This document shows positions 31,873 through 40,779 of a stretch of 64,000 nt of DNA, one piece after another. Under the pieces are notes generated by a model. The model made no database searches. It was given only the letters and a program-made list of their open reading frames with translations, and was not told where the DNA came from. Every line of letters begins with the position of its first letter. The first letter of the stretch is position 1. Source of the stretch: Pseudomonas sp. PSB18 (GTDB taxonomy: Bacteria; Pseudomonadota; Gammaproteobacteria; Pseudomonadales; Pseudomonadaceae); the NCBI RefSeq assembly GCF_014596565.1, contig NZ_NOIN01000012.1, forward strand, positions 94,575-158,574. The letters are read 5' to 3'. The translations under genes were made by a program, and so were the position numbers.

Positions 31873-33510
31873 ATGGCAACGTGTGGCGAAGTACTGGTCA
31901 AGTTACTCGAAGGCTATGGCGTGGAGCAGGTGTTCGGCATTCCCGGCGTGCACACTGTCGAGCTGTATCGCGGGCTGGCCCGTTCAAGCATCCGCCATGT
32001 GACGCCGCGCCACGAACAGGGCGCAGGCTTCATGGCCGACGGTTACGCTCGCGTCAGCGGTAAACCCGGTGTGTGTTTCATCATCACCGGCCCCGGCATG
32101 ACCAACATCACCACCGCCATGGGCCAGGCCTACGCCGATTCGATCCCCATGCTGGTGATCTCCAGCGTACAGTCGCGCAGCCAACTGGGTGGTGGACGCG
32201 GCAAGTTACATGAGTTGCCGAATCAGGCTGCGTTGGTGGGCGGGGTCGCGGCGTTTTCCCACACGCTGATGTCCGCCGCTGAATTGCCCAGCGTACTGGC
32301 CCGAGCCTTTGCGGTGTTCCAGGCCGGGCGCCCGCGGCCGGTGCACATCGAAATCCCCTTGGACGTGCTGGTCGAAGACGCCGATGACTTGCTCGCCAGT
32401 ATGCCCGTGAGCGTCGATCGCGCCGGCGCCGCGCCGGGCGCGGTGAAACAGATGACGGCGATGCTGGCCTCGGCCAGGCGACCGCTGATCCTGGCCGGTG
32501 GTGGCGCCATCGACGCCGCTGTCGAATTGACCGAGCTGGCCGAACGCCTTGGCGCACCGGTGGCGTTGACCATCAACGCCAAGGGCCTGCTGCCGTCCCG
32601 TCATCCCTTGTTGATCGGCTCTACCCAGAGCCTGGTCGCCACCCGCGCATTGGTGGCCGAAGCGGATGTGGTGCTGGCCATCGGCACCGAACTGGCTGAA
32701 ACCGACTACGACATCACCTTTGCCGGTGGCTTCGAGCTCCCTGGTGCGCTGCTGCGCATCGACATCGACCCGGACCAGACCGTGCGCAACTATCCGCCGC
32801 GCCTGGCGTTGGTTGCCGATGCCCGCACCGCCGCCCGGGCCTTGCTCGACGAATTGAACCGGCAACCCTTGGCCGAGCGCTGCAACGAATGGGGCGCTGC
32901 CCGTGCTACCCGGTTGCGTGCTGACCTGGAAGGTAGCTGGGACGCTGCGGTCCGCGCCCAGAACGTTTTTCTCGACAGCGTCTTGCAAACGCTGCCTGAG
33001 GCGGTATTCGTCGGCGACTCCACCCAACCGGTGTACACCGGCAACCTGACGTTCAACCCGGAGCATCCGCGCCGCTGGTTCAACTCGTCTACCGGCTACG
33101 GCACCCTCGGCTATGCGTTGCCGGCGGCGATTGGCGCCTGGCTTGGCGGCAAGGAACAGGGCCATGGCCGTCCCCCGGTGGTGTGCCTGATCGGTGACGG
33201 CGGCTTGCAATTCACCCTGCCGGAACTGGCCAGCGCCGTGGAGGCGCGGGTGCCGGTGATTGTGCTGCTGTGGAATAACCAAGGCTACGAAGAGATCAAG
33301 AAATACATGGTCAACCGCGCCATCGAACCAGTGGGCGTGGACATCTATACCCCGGACTTCATTGGCGTCGCCAAGGCTTTGGGCTGTGCAGCCGAAGCCA
33401 TCGATGATGTGGCGCAACTGCATGCCGCACTGCTCGCCGCCAACGACCGGCAAGGCCCGACGCTGATCGAAATCGATCAGGCGCGCTGGATGAGCGGGGT
33501 GGCGCAATGA
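31873..33510 (+). CDS. ThDP-dependent 2-keto-acid decarboxylase, AruI-like
   Basis: A 545-residue enzyme from ATG 31873 (AGGG eight bases before). It has the three-domain layout of the acetolactate-synthase/pyruvate-decarboxylase family: N-terminal ThDP pyrimidine domain with the catalytic Glu in PRHEQGAGFMADGYAR, a central domain (PLILAGGGAI), and the ThDP-binding motif GDGGLQFTLPELASAVEARVPVIVLLWNN (GDG...NN). The start (FGIPGVHTVELYRGL) resembles P. aeruginosa AruI, which decarboxylates 5-guanidino-2-oxopentanoate (2-ketoarginine) to 4-guanidinobutyraldehyde. An aldehyde dehydrogenase gene overlaps its stop, fitting an aldehyde product. The arginine transaminase AruH and the AruRS pair are not in the window, so the substrate may be imported or different. 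Substrate is inference. Confidence 0.75.
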   Translation: MATCGEVLVKLLEGYGVEQVFGIPGVHTVELYRGLARSSIRHVTPRHEQGAGFMADGYARVSGKPGVCFIITGPGMTNITTAMGQAYADSIPMLVISSVQSRSQLGGGRGKLHELPNQAALVGGVAAFSHTLMSAAELPSVLARAFAVFQAGRPRPVHIEIPLDVLVEDADDLLASMPVSVDRAGAAPGAVKQMTAMLASARRPLILAGGGAIDAAVELTELAERLGAPVALTINAKGLLPSRHPLLIGSTQSLVATRALVAEADVVLAIGTELAETDYDITFAGGFELPGALLRIDIDPDQTVRNYPPRLALVADARTAARALLDELNRQPLAERCNEWGAARATRLRADLEGSWDAAVRAQNVFLDSVLQTLPEAVFVGDSTQPVYTGNLTFNPEHPRRWFNSSTGYGTLGYALPAAIGAWLGGKEQGHGRPPVVCLIGDGGLQFTLPELASAVEARVPVIVLLWNNQGYEEIKKYMVNRAIEPVGVDIYTPDFIGVAKALGCAAEAIDDVAQLHAALLAANDRQGPTLIEIDQARWMSGVAQ

Positions 33511-34955
33511 CTCTTCCCACGGTATTGGAAGGGCTGTACATCAACGGCCAGTGGTCTTGCGGTGAGCAGTATCTGCGGGTGATCAACCCGGCGACCGAGG
33601 CCTTGCTGACCACTGTTCATGGCGGTGATGAACGCGCAGTCGACCGAGCCCTGGACGCCGCGACCCCGGCCTTTGGCCCATGGTCGAAAACCACGGGTGG
33701 CGAGCGCGGCGCGATCCTGCGCCGTATCGCCGCTGGCGTGCAGGCCGGTCGTGAGCAGTTGATGCAATTGCAATCGCGCAACAACGGCAAACCGCTGTTC
33801 GAGGCGGCCATCGATGTCGATGATGTGGTCGCGACCTTCGAGTATTACGCCGAGCTGGCCGAAGGCTTGGACACTCGACAGGACAGTGCGCTGGCCTTGC
33901 CCAGCGATGATTTCAGCGCCCGCCTGCGCCGCGAACCTTGCGGTGTGGTCGGCTTGATCGTGCCGTGGAATTTCCCGATGGTCACCACCGCCTGGAAACT
34001 CGCACCGGCCCTGGCCGCCGGCTGCTGCGTGGTGCTCAAGCCCTCTGAGGTCACGCCGTTGCCGGAGCTGGAGCTGGCCTCGATCATCGCCGACTGCGGC
34101 TTGCCCGATGGGGTCTTCAACCTGATCTGTGGGACCGGCCTGGCTGTGGGCGCGCCGCTGGCCGCCGATCCGCGGGTGGCGAAGATCTCCTTCACCGGCA
34201 GCAACGCGGTGGGTGTGCAGGTGATGCAACGGGCGGCGGAAACGGTGAAGGGCGTGAGCCTGGAACTGGGCGGCAAATCGTCCCTGCTGGTGTTGGCCGA
34301 CGCCGATCTGGAACTGGCGGTGGAGCTGGCCTGTGGCGGCGGCTTCTTCAATGCCGGGCAGATGTGTTCGGCCACCAGCCGTGTGCTGGTCGCTGACGAG
34401 CTGGCCGATGAATTCCTGCAGCGGCTCAAGATCCGCGCCGAGGCGATTCGCGTGGCGGATCCGTTCGACCCGGACGTGGAAATGGGCGCGTTGGTCAATC
34501 AGGCGCAATACCAACGGGTGCTGGGGCATATCGACCGGGGCTTGAGCGCGGGTGCGACGCTGGTGTGCGGCGGCCAGCGCCCAACGCATCTGTCGCGAGG
34601 TTTTTTTCTTCAGCCCACGATCTTCACCGACGTGCCCCCGGACAGTGCGCTGTGGTGCGAGGAGATTTTTGGACCGGTGCTGTGCGTGCGCCGTTTCAGC
34701 GGCGTGGAACAGGCGATTGCGCTTGCCAATGACAGCCGTTTCGGCCTGGTGGCCAGCGTCGTCAGCCGTGATCTCGACGTTGCCGAGCAGGTCGCCAACG
34801 CTTTGCAGGCGGGCCTGGTGTGGATCAACGCGCCCCAGGTGATCTTTCCCCAGGCGGCGTGGGGCGGCTACAAACAGAGCAGTTTGGGCCGCGAGTTGGG
34901 ACCCTGGGGATTGGCCGCGTTCCAGGAAATCAAGCATGTGATCCGGGCGGTCTGA
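33507..34955 (+). CDS. NAD(P)-dependent aldehyde dehydrogenase
   Basis: A 482-residue ALDH-superfamily enzyme whose ATG overlaps the decarboxylase stop by four bases. Family residues: PWNFPMVTTAWKLAPALAAG (cofactor Asn), KPSEVTP, FTGSNAVG, the general-base Glu in LELGGKSS (about residue 250), the catalytic Cys in GQMCSATSR (about 285) and EEIFGPVL. Overall it looks like betaine/aminobutyraldehyde dehydrogenases. With the neighbour it would turn a 2-keto acid into the acid one carbon shorter, for example 4-guanidinobutyrate from 2-ketoarginine (inference). The importer genes follow after 214 bases that include a hairpin. Confidence 0.88.
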   Translation: MTLPTVLEGLYINGQWSCGEQYLRVINPATEALLTTVHGGDERAVDRALDAATPAFGPWSKTTGGERGAILRRIAAGVQAGREQLMQLQSRNNGKPLFEAAIDVDDVVATFEYYAELAEGLDTRQDSALALPSDDFSARLRREPCGVVGLIVPWNFPMVTTAWKLAPALAAGCCVVLKPSEVTPLPELELASIIADCGLPDGVFNLICGTGLAVGAPLAADPRVAKISFTGSNAVGVQVMQRAAETVKGVSLELGGKSSLLVLADADLELAVELACGGGFFNAGQMCSATSRVLVADELADEFLQRLKIRAEAIRVADPFDPDVEMGALVNQAQYQRVLGHIDRGLSAGATLVCGGQRPTHLSRGFFLQPTIFTDVPPDSALWCEEIFGPVLCVRRFSGVEQAIALANDSRFGLVASVVSRDLDVAEQVANALQAGLVWINAPQVIFPQAAWGGYKQSSLGRELGPWGLAAFQEIKHVIRAV

Positions 34956-34972
34956 CAGCACGTTATCGGGTC

Positions 34973-34999
34973 GCGCATGCCTCGAAAAAAGGCATGCGC
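34973..34999. promoter_or_regulatory. Nine-bp hairpin after the aldehyde dehydrogenase gene
   Basis: gcgcatgcc (34973-34981) and ggcatgcgc (34991-34999) around a tcgaaaaaa loop, 18 bases after the stop. No T-run follows, so it is not a standard intrinsic terminator; it may protect the transcript 3' end. No gene is visible between here and 35170. Confidence 0.4.
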
Positions 35000-35169
35000 C
35001 AGGGACATGGCTTCAATGAGTTTTTTTCGATAGTCAGGGATTTTGTGCAACCCCAGGATGGCCTTCGACAACGACAAAGTCCTTGCGGTACGGGGCTTTG
35101 GTCGATCTCGAACGGCTAGGGCGCAACGGTTTCAGCCATCTCATACTTAGAAGAACAAAGAGGTCCTCC

Positions 35170-36273
35170 ATGGGCAAGCATGATCTGAACAGACGTCAAT
35201 TCATCAAGACCGCCAGCGTAGTGTCGGTCGCGGCCGCCGCCATGAGCGTGCCCTTCATCAGCGCCCGGGCCAGCGATACGCGATTCGTCGGCAAGACCCT
35301 GCGCCTGCTGACCTGGTCCGACGACACCGGGCTGGCGGCGCTGCGCAACATCGCCGCGACCTTCGAGGCCAAGACCGGGGCCAAGGTCATCGCCGACCGC
35401 ACCGGCAGCACCTCGGAAATGGTCGCCAAGCTCAAGGCCGGTGGCGATCGGCCGCAGTACGACATCATTACCCTGGCCGGCGTCGGTGCCGAGGGATTGG
35501 CTGCGGCGGGCCTGTTGGAAAAGCCGGACCTGAACCGGATCCCCAATCTGGTGGACGTGCCGGCCCAATACCGCACCGGCGCTGGCGGTCATGGCATCGG
35601 TTACCTGTTGTGGTGCAACAGCCTGGTCTACAGCACCCGCACCTTGCAACAAGCGCCGGACAGTTACGCTGCGCTATGGGACGCGGACCTGGCGCCGAAC
35701 ATCTTCCTGCCGCCGCCGAACTGGACCGAGGCCATGGACCTGATCATCATCGCCGCCAAGCTGGCCGGCGGTGATGAACACAACATCGAACCGGGCTTCA
35801 AGAAACTCGCCGAGCTCAAGGAACGGGTGGTGACCCTGGGCGAAAACCCGAACCAGATCGCCGAACTGTTCCGCACCGGTTCCCTGGACATGGGCGGCTT
35901 GTATGCGCCGGCGTTTTTCCCCAAGCAGATCCGCGACCCGGCCTATGGTCTGGGGGCGACGTTCGGCATGAAGGAAGGCTTCTACACCGACCTGATGCTC
36001 TCGGTCATGCCCAAGAACCGCCCGGGCGACACCGACCTGGCCTACGCCTTCATCGACCACTCCCTCGACCCGCTGGTGCAGGGCAAGATGGCTGAAGACA
36101 TCTTCAACGGCCCGGTCAATGCCAAGGCCATCATCTCCGCCGAAGCGCGCAAGAGCCCGTACATCCTCACCCCTGAGCAAATCGCCGAGAAAGCGATCAT
36201 GCACGACAACGCCTTCCTGGCAACGGTGCACGACCAGTGGATTCGCCGGTACACAGAAATTTTCTCCTCCTGA
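35170..36273 (+). CDS. ABC transporter substrate-binding protein, PotD-like, with twin-arginine signal
   Basis: A 367-residue periplasmic binding protein from ATG 35170 (AGAGG upstream). The signal NRRQFIKTASVVSVAAAAMS ... ISARAS has the twin-arginine pattern, so it is probably exported folded. The mature part follows the type II binding-protein pattern of polyamine/spermidine-type proteins (LRLLTWSDDTG, FEAKTGAKV, YDIITLAG, GHGIGYLLWCNSLVYSTR, SYAALWDADLAPNIFLPPPNW, YAFIDHSLDPLVQGKMAE). The ligand is unknown; the neighbouring decarboxylase and dehydrogenase suggest a keto acid, guanidino compound or polyamine. Two REPINs separate it from its permease genes, an arrangement that would favour excess of the binding protein. 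Confidence 0.85.
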   Translation: MGKHDLNRRQFIKTASVVSVAAAAMSVPFISARASDTRFVGKTLRLLTWSDDTGLAALRNIAATFEAKTGAKVIADRTGSTSEMVAKLKAGGDRPQYDIITLAGVGAEGLAAAGLLEKPDLNRIPNLVDVPAQYRTGAGGHGIGYLLWCNSLVYSTRTLQQAPDSYAALWDADLAPNIFLPPPNWTEAMDLIIIAAKLAGGDEHNIEPGFKKLAELKERVVTLGENPNQIAELFRTGSLDMGGLYAPAFFPKQIRDPAYGLGATFGMKEGFYTDLMLSVMPKNRPGDTDLAYAFIDHSLDPLVQGKMAEDIFNGPVNAKAIISAEARKSPYILTPEQIAEKAIMHDNAFLATVHDQWIRRYTEIFSS

Positions 36274-36303
36274 ACCGGATGCCGGGCCCGCTCGATATCC
36301 AAG

Positions 36304-36393
36304 TGTGGGAGCAAGCCTGCTCGCGATAGCGGTGGATCAGTTGATGAAAATGTGGGCTGTGCCGGCGCCATCGCGAGCAGGCTCGCTCCCACA
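36304..36393. repeat. REPIN, family B (first of two inside the transporter operon)
   Basis: Inverted pair tgtgggagcaagcctgctcg ... cgagcaggctcgctcccaca, starting 31 bases after the binding-protein stop. With the next element it fills the 302-base gap between the binding-protein and first permease genes. Confidence 0.85.
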
Positions 36394-36439
36394 GGGAAGT
36401 GGGGGTGGATGCGGGATCTGTGAGCCACCCGAGAGCCCA

Positions 36440-36529
36440 TGTGGGAGCGAGCCTGCTCGCGATAGCGGTGGGTCAGTTGAAGGGGATGCTGGCTGTGCCG
36501 GCGCCTTCGCGAGCAATCCCGCTCCCACA
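36440..36529. repeat. REPIN, family B (second of two inside the transporter operon)
   Basis: A second inverted pair, 46 bases after the first, sharing similar loop bases (ggctgtgccggcgcc in both). Its right arm is variant (gagcaatcccgctcccaca), so it is diverging from the consensus. It ends 46 bases before the permease start. Confidence 0.85.
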
Positions 36530-36575
36530 AGAAAGTTGTGTTTGTGCTGTCGTTTTCCACTGACGAGATCTTGCC

Positions 36576-37484
36576 ATGGAACACCAACCGTTAGCCCATC
36601 CGCGGAGCGTTGCGCCAACGCGTTCCAGCCGGAGTATTTCGCCCACGACGCGGGCGTGGTTTTTCCTGTCGCCGTCGATGTTGTTTCTCGGCGTGTTGAT
36701 TGCCGCCAGTCTGTTGGTACTGCGCATGAGCGTGGGCACCAAGGGCGCGGAGTGGAGTGGGTTCAGCCTTGCCAGTTACGGGCAATTGCTGGAACCCTAT
36801 TACCTCAAATCCCTGCTGCTGACCTTGCGTCTGGCTCTGATCAGCGCGGTGATCGCCGTGCTGCTGGCGATCCCTGTGGCTTACACCATGTCGCGCCTGG
36901 CCTCGCCATTGTTGCGGCGGGTGTTCCTGGCGGCGGTGCTGTTGCCGCTGCTGGTCAACCTGCTGCTGCAAAGCTACGGCTGGCTGGTGATCCTCGGCCC
37001 GGCCGGCATGCTCAACCAGGCGCTCATGGGCCTGGGTCTGATCAAGCGGCCGATCATGTTGCTGTACAACCAGAACGGCGTGCTCATGGGCTTGGTCCAG
37101 ACCGCATTCCCCCTGGCCGTATTGCCCATCGCCAGTGCCATGCGAGGGGTGGCTCGCAGCTATGAAGAGGCGGCCGCCACCCTCGGCGCCAGCCGCTTCC
37201 AGGTGTTTCGCCAAGTGGTACTGCCCATGAGCCTGCCCGGGATCATCACCGGCGCGACCCTGGTGTTCGCCTACAACGCCAGCAGCTTCGTCGTACCGCT
37301 GTTGCTGGGCGGAAGGCGGGTGCCGATGCTGGCGGTGATGGTCCATGACCAGATTGCCCCGCTGATGAACTGGCCGGCCGCGTCCGCCGCCGGGGTGGTG
37401 TTGATCGTCACCACGCTGCTGATCATGACCCTGTCCGAGTATTTCACCGGCCGCCGTCGGCGGCTGCTGGAGGCCTCTCAATGA
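36576..37484 (+). CDS. ABC transporter permease, PotB-like
   Basis: A 302-residue inner-membrane protein with six predicted helices after a 25-residue basic cytoplasmic tail. The permease EAA loop that docks on the ATPase is clear: YEEAAATLGASRFQVFRQVVLPMSLPGI (about residues 195-225). The first helices (FFLSPSMLFLGVLIAASLLVL, SLLLTLRLALISAVIAVLLAIPVAYTM) match PotB/PotH-type proteins. It pairs with the next permease, whose start overlaps its stop by four bases. It forms the heterodimeric channel of the importer. Confidence 0.9.
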   Translation: MEHQPLAHPRSVAPTRSSRSISPTTRAWFFLSPSMLFLGVLIAASLLVLRMSVGTKGAEWSGFSLASYGQLLEPYYLKSLLLTLRLALISAVIAVLLAIPVAYTMSRLASPLLRRVFLAAVLLPLLVNLLLQSYGWLVILGPAGMLNQALMGLGLIKRPIMLLYNQNGVLMGLVQTAFPLAVLPIASAMRGVARSYEEAAATLGASRFQVFRQVVLPMSLPGIITGATLVFAYNASSFVVPLLLGGRRVPMLAVMVHDQIAPLMNWPAASAAGVVLIVTTLLIMTLSEYFTGRRRRLLEASQ

Positions 37485-38329
37485 GCGCGTTGAGTAAGAA
37501 ACGCCAGTCACTGTTGCCCGGTGAAACCGGTCGGATCGCGGGGCTGCTGTCGGGTTTCATTCTATTGCTGGCGGTGTTGCCGATCCTGACCATGATCGTC
37601 ATGTCCTTCAGTGGCGCGGCGAACCTGGATTTCCCGCCAAGCAGCTACAGCCTGCAATGGTATCGGGCTGCCTGGCAGACCTTCGTCTCCCCGGATACCA
37701 GCGATGTCCTGAGCCTGGGCCAGGCCATGGGCACCAGCCTGCTGGTGGCGTGCCTGACCATGATCTTCGCCACGCTGATCGCGGTACCGGCGGCCTATGC
37801 GCTGACCCGCTGTGAATTCCGCGGCAAGGCCGTGGCGCTGCAATTGATGTCACTGCCGTTGGTGTTCCCCATGGTGGTGCTGGGTCTGGCTTTGCTGTTG
37901 GTGTTCGACAGCCTGCCATTCCAGATGACCACCTCAAGGCTGGTCATTGCCCACGTCATCCTTGCCTTGCCGTTCGTGGTGAAGAACTGCACCGCCGCCA
38001 TGCTCGGCATCGGCAGCGAAGTCGAGGAAGCCGCGCGGATGCTCGGGGCGTCACCGCAGCGGGCTATTGTCGATGTGGTGGTGCCGTTGATGAAGTCGGG
38101 CATCCTCGCCGGGATGTTGCTGGCGTTCATTGTCTCGTTCAACGAATTCACCGTGACTTATTTTCTCTACACCGTCGACGTCATGACCGTGCCGATCTGG
38201 ATGTACAGCCGCACCGTGTCGTCGCTTGATCCCACCGTTTTTTCGTTTGCCGTGCTCATCGTGCTGATCGACTTCGTGCTGATCTGGGCGTTGGAGAAAC
38301 TGGTGGGCGAGGGCGGCGTTTCCTTTTGA
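37481..38329 (+). CDS. ABC transporter permease, PotC-like
   Basis: A 282-residue inner-membrane protein with six predicted helices. The EAA loop is EEAARMLGASPQRAIVDVVVPLMKSGI (about 180-207). YSLQWYRAAWQ near the N-terminus and FNEFTVTYFLYTVDVMTVPIWMYSRTV near the C-terminus are typical of PotC/PotI-type subunits. It is translationally coupled to the PotB-like gene (ATGA overlap), and the ATPase gene begins 15 bases after its stop. Confidence 0.9.
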   Translation: MSALSKKRQSLLPGETGRIAGLLSGFILLLAVLPILTMIVMSFSGAANLDFPPSSYSLQWYRAAWQTFVSPDTSDVLSLGQAMGTSLLVACLTMIFATLIAVPAAYALTRCEFRGKAVALQLMSLPLVFPMVVLGLALLLVFDSLPFQMTTSRLVIAHVILALPFVVKNCTAAMLGIGSEVEEAARMLGASPQRAIVDVVVPLMKSGILAGMLLAFIVSFNEFTVTYFLYTVDVMTVPIWMYSRTVSSLDPTVFSFAVLIVLIDFVLIWALEKLVGEGGVSF

Positions 38330-38344
38330 TTTCGAGGTGAAGAC

Positions 38345-39400
38345 ATGACTGGACTGATACTGGAAAACGTCGAGAAACATTACGGCTCGGCTTGCGCGAT
38401 AAAGGACGTGAACCTGCATTTGCCGGAAGGCAAGCTGGTCTGTTTTCTCGGGCCTTCGGGTTGTGGCAAGACCACGCTGCTGCGGATGATCGCCGGCCTG
38501 GAAAGCCTCAGTGGCGGCGAGATTCGCCTGGACGGCGATGACATCGGTCATACCCCGGCGCACCTGCGCAACTTCGGCATGGTCTTTCAATCGCTGGCGT
38601 TGTTTCCCCACATGACCGTCGGCGAGAACATTGCCTATCCACTGAAACTGCGCGGCGTGGGCAAGGCCGGGCAGCAGGCGCGGGTGGTGGAACTGCTGGA
38701 ACTGATTCAGCTCCAGGCCATGATCGACCGGCCGGTGGCGAAACTGTCCGGCGGCCAGCGCCAGCGCGTGGCGATTGCCCGGGCGATTGCCGCACGGCCG
38801 AAAATCCTGCTGCTGGACGAACCGCTGTCGGCCCTCGACGCCAAGCTGCGTGAGTCGATGCAGGTGGAAATCCGTCAGTTGCAACAGCGGCTGAACATCA
38901 CCACCATTCTGGTGACCCACGACCAGCGCGAGGCCATGACCATGGCCGACATCGTGGTGGTGCTGGGTGAGCATCGGGTGCAGCAGGTGGGGACGCCGAT
39001 CGAGATCTACCGGCACCCGGCCAACGAATTCGTCGCCGACTTCATCGGCTCGGGCAATATTTTCCCGGCGACCACACTGGGTACCGGACGCGTCGGCCTG
39101 CCGGGCGGGGACGCGCTGGACGTGCCGGCCAGCCGTAGCGCCATTGTTGGCGAAAAGATCAAATTGTTGGTGCGCCCGGAAGACGTGCAGCTGTCTGCAC
39201 CCCAGGCCACGGCGGGTAACCGCTTGCTGGGCAAGGTGACATTCGTGCGTGACATTGGCGCGACCATCGAGACCACGGTGGAGTGTTCCGGGGTTTCATT
39301 CACTGCGCTGAGTACGCCGTGCCAGGGAATGGACCTGGGCATCGGACATGCGGTGTCGGTGACCCTACCGGCGGAGGCGTGTCGGTTGCTGGGGGCCTGA
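38345..39400 (+). CDS. ABC transporter ATP-binding protein, PotA-like
   Basis: A 351-residue cytoplasmic ATPase. Walker A GPSGCGKTT, Q-loop FQSLALFPH, signature LSGGQRQRVAIA, Walker B ILLLDEPLSALD and switch His in LVTHDQREAM are all intact. The C-terminal TOBE-type region (about 280-350; IKLLVRPEDVQLSAP) is the usual regulatory extension of polyamine/molybdate-type importers. It energises the permease pair encoded just upstream. GAGGTGAAGAC precedes the ATG. It is the last gene of the operon; a REPIN follows. Confidence 0.93.
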   Translation: MTGLILENVEKHYGSACAIKDVNLHLPEGKLVCFLGPSGCGKTTLLRMIAGLESLSGGEIRLDGDDIGHTPAHLRNFGMVFQSLALFPHMTVGENIAYPLKLRGVGKAGQQARVVELLELIQLQAMIDRPVAKLSGGQRQRVAIARAIAARPKILLLDEPLSALDAKLRESMQVEIRQLQQRLNITTILVTHDQREAMTMADIVVVLGEHRVQQVGTPIEIYRHPANEFVADFIGSGNIFPATTLGTGRVGLPGGDALDVPASRSAIVGEKIKLLVRPEDVQLSAPQATAGNRLLGKVTFVRDIGATIETTVECSGVSFTALSTPCQGMDLGIGHAVSVTLPAEACRLLGA

Positions 39401-39428
39401 TCTGGAAACGTGGGGTGTGTCTTCTGGC

Positions 39429-39499
39429 CCCATCGCGAGCAGGCTCGCTCCCACAGGGGAACGCATTCCAATGTGGGAGCGAGCCTGCTCGCGATGGGG
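39429..39499. repeat. REPIN, family B, outward orientation
   Basis: ccatcgcgagcaggctcgc and gcgagcctgctcgcgatgg in tail-to-tail order with a short spacer, between the converging importer ATPase and AraC-regulator genes. Confidence 0.85.
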
Positions 39500-39526
39500 G
39501 CAGACGAAGCCAACGCAAAAGCCCAA

Positions 39527-40456
39527 TCAAACCGTCAGCCGCAACCGCGCCAGATCCCGCAACGGCGGTGCCCCGAACAACCGGCTGTACTCGCGGCTGA
39601 ACTGCGAAGGGCTTTCATAACCCACCCGATACCCTGCCGCCGAGGCCTCCAGCCCTTCGGCCAGCATCAGCCGCCGGGCTTCCTGCAGACGCAATTGTTT
39701 CTGATATTGCAACGGGCTCATGGCGGTCATGGCTTTGAAGCGATGATGCAGGGTCGAGACGCTGAGGTTCACTTCCCGGGCCAGTTCGTCGATGCGCAAC
39801 GGCTGTTCGAAATGACCGTTGAGCCATTTGATTGCCTGGCCGATGCGATGACTCTGGCTGTTGGCGATGGCGATTTCGTACAGCCGGTAGCCCTGGGGAC
39901 TGCGTAGCAGTCGGTACAGAATCTCCCGTCGCACCAGGGGCGCGAGCATGGAGATGTCCTTGGGGTGGTCCAGCAGGCGCACCAGGCGCAACACCGCGTC
40001 GAGCATCGACGTGTCCAGGCGTTCGACATACAGGCCACGACCGGCGGGGCGGGTCGGCACGCCCAGCGGACCGGCATCGGCGATCAGCGCGGTGATTTCC
40101 GCCGGGTCGATGTCCAGGCGCAGGGCCAGGATCGGGTGTTCGGGCGAAACGTCGGCGATGCACCCGCTCAATGGCATCGACACCGAGACCACCAGGTAAT
40201 GGAGTGGGTCGTAATTGAACAGTTCGTCCGCCAGCCGCACCTGTTTGCTGCCCTGAGCCATGATGCACAGCGCCGGTTGCGCCAGCACCGGGGCAAATTT
40301 ATGGGGCTTGCTGTGGCGAGACAGATTCAATGAGCCGATGGCCGTGGCGTAACTGCCGTCTTCGCGGGTATTACGGTCGATGATCGACGCCAGTTCGGCG
40401 CGTTGTTGTTCCAGATGCGGGTCCAGGGGGACGTGGGCGTGGTCGAGCGGCGACAT
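39527..40456 (-). CDS. AraC-family transcriptional regulator
   Basis: A 309-residue regulator from the ATG at 40456, preceded by GAGG at eight bases; a TTG at 40489 would add 11 residues. The N-terminal domain (about 10-190) resembles the AraC_N type (SRHSKPHKFAPVLAQPALCIMAQGSKQV, DYDPLHYLVVSV-like NYDPLHYLVVSVSMP). The C-terminal double helix-turn-helix (about 205-305) includes LAREVNLSVSTLHHRFKAMTAMSPLQYQKQLRLQEARRLM and VGYESPSQFSREYSRLFG. The AraC_N class often controls a nearby oxidoreductase gene, but the divergent neighbour here is a small monooxygenase-like protein 323 bases away. Target and effector are unknown. Confidence 0.87.
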   Translation of the reverse strand: MSPLDHAHVPLDPHLEQQRAELASIIDRNTREDGSYATAIGSLNLSRHSKPHKFAPVLAQPALCIMAQGSKQVRLADELFNYDPLHYLVVSVSMPLSGCIADVSPEHPILALRLDIDPAEITALIADAGPLGVPTRPAGRGLYVERLDTSMLDAVLRLVRLLDHPKDISMLAPLVRREILYRLLRSPQGYRLYEIAIANSQSHRIGQAIKWLNGHFEQPLRIDELAREVNLSVSTLHHRFKAMTAMSPLQYQKQLRLQEARRLMLAEGLEASAAGYRVGYESPSQFSREYSRLFGAPPLRDLARLRLTV

Positions 40457-40779
40457 GCCAGGATCCTCGGAAATAGGAGCGATGGACAAAGCTTATGTTT
40501 GTGCAAGGCCCAGTGGTAGTCACATTCTGTTGAAAGCTTGCCTGATCCTGCATGGCCTCCGCGCCGGAGCGTTGCAATGCCGCCGAAACTTGCTTGAAAT
40601 CTTTCGTCTTAAATTAGTCGGTTCTTGTCGGGGCGTTGCGGCTTTGTCGAGCACTTTTACGCAGGATTGTGCAAGGCGTCGGCAGAAATCGACTAACGAA
40701 CCTGGCGTCGTGGCGCTTAACCTTCAATCCTGTCGCAGCTGTTCCCGGCTGCACAATGGATGACCTGGGAGGGTTGAAC
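40457..40779. other. Intergenic region between the AraC regulator and the ABM-domain gene
   Basis: 323 bases between divergent genes. It must hold two promoters, but I cannot name -35/-10 pairs or an operator. No REP element, RNA gene or convincing ORF is seen. GGAGG at about 40767-40772 is the ribosome binding site of the next gene. Confidence 0.5.

Noticed and set aside
34973..34999. Hairpin after the aldehyde dehydrogenase gene as an intrinsic terminator
   Set aside because: The A-run is in the loop and no T-tract follows the stem on either strand; kept only as a structural element.
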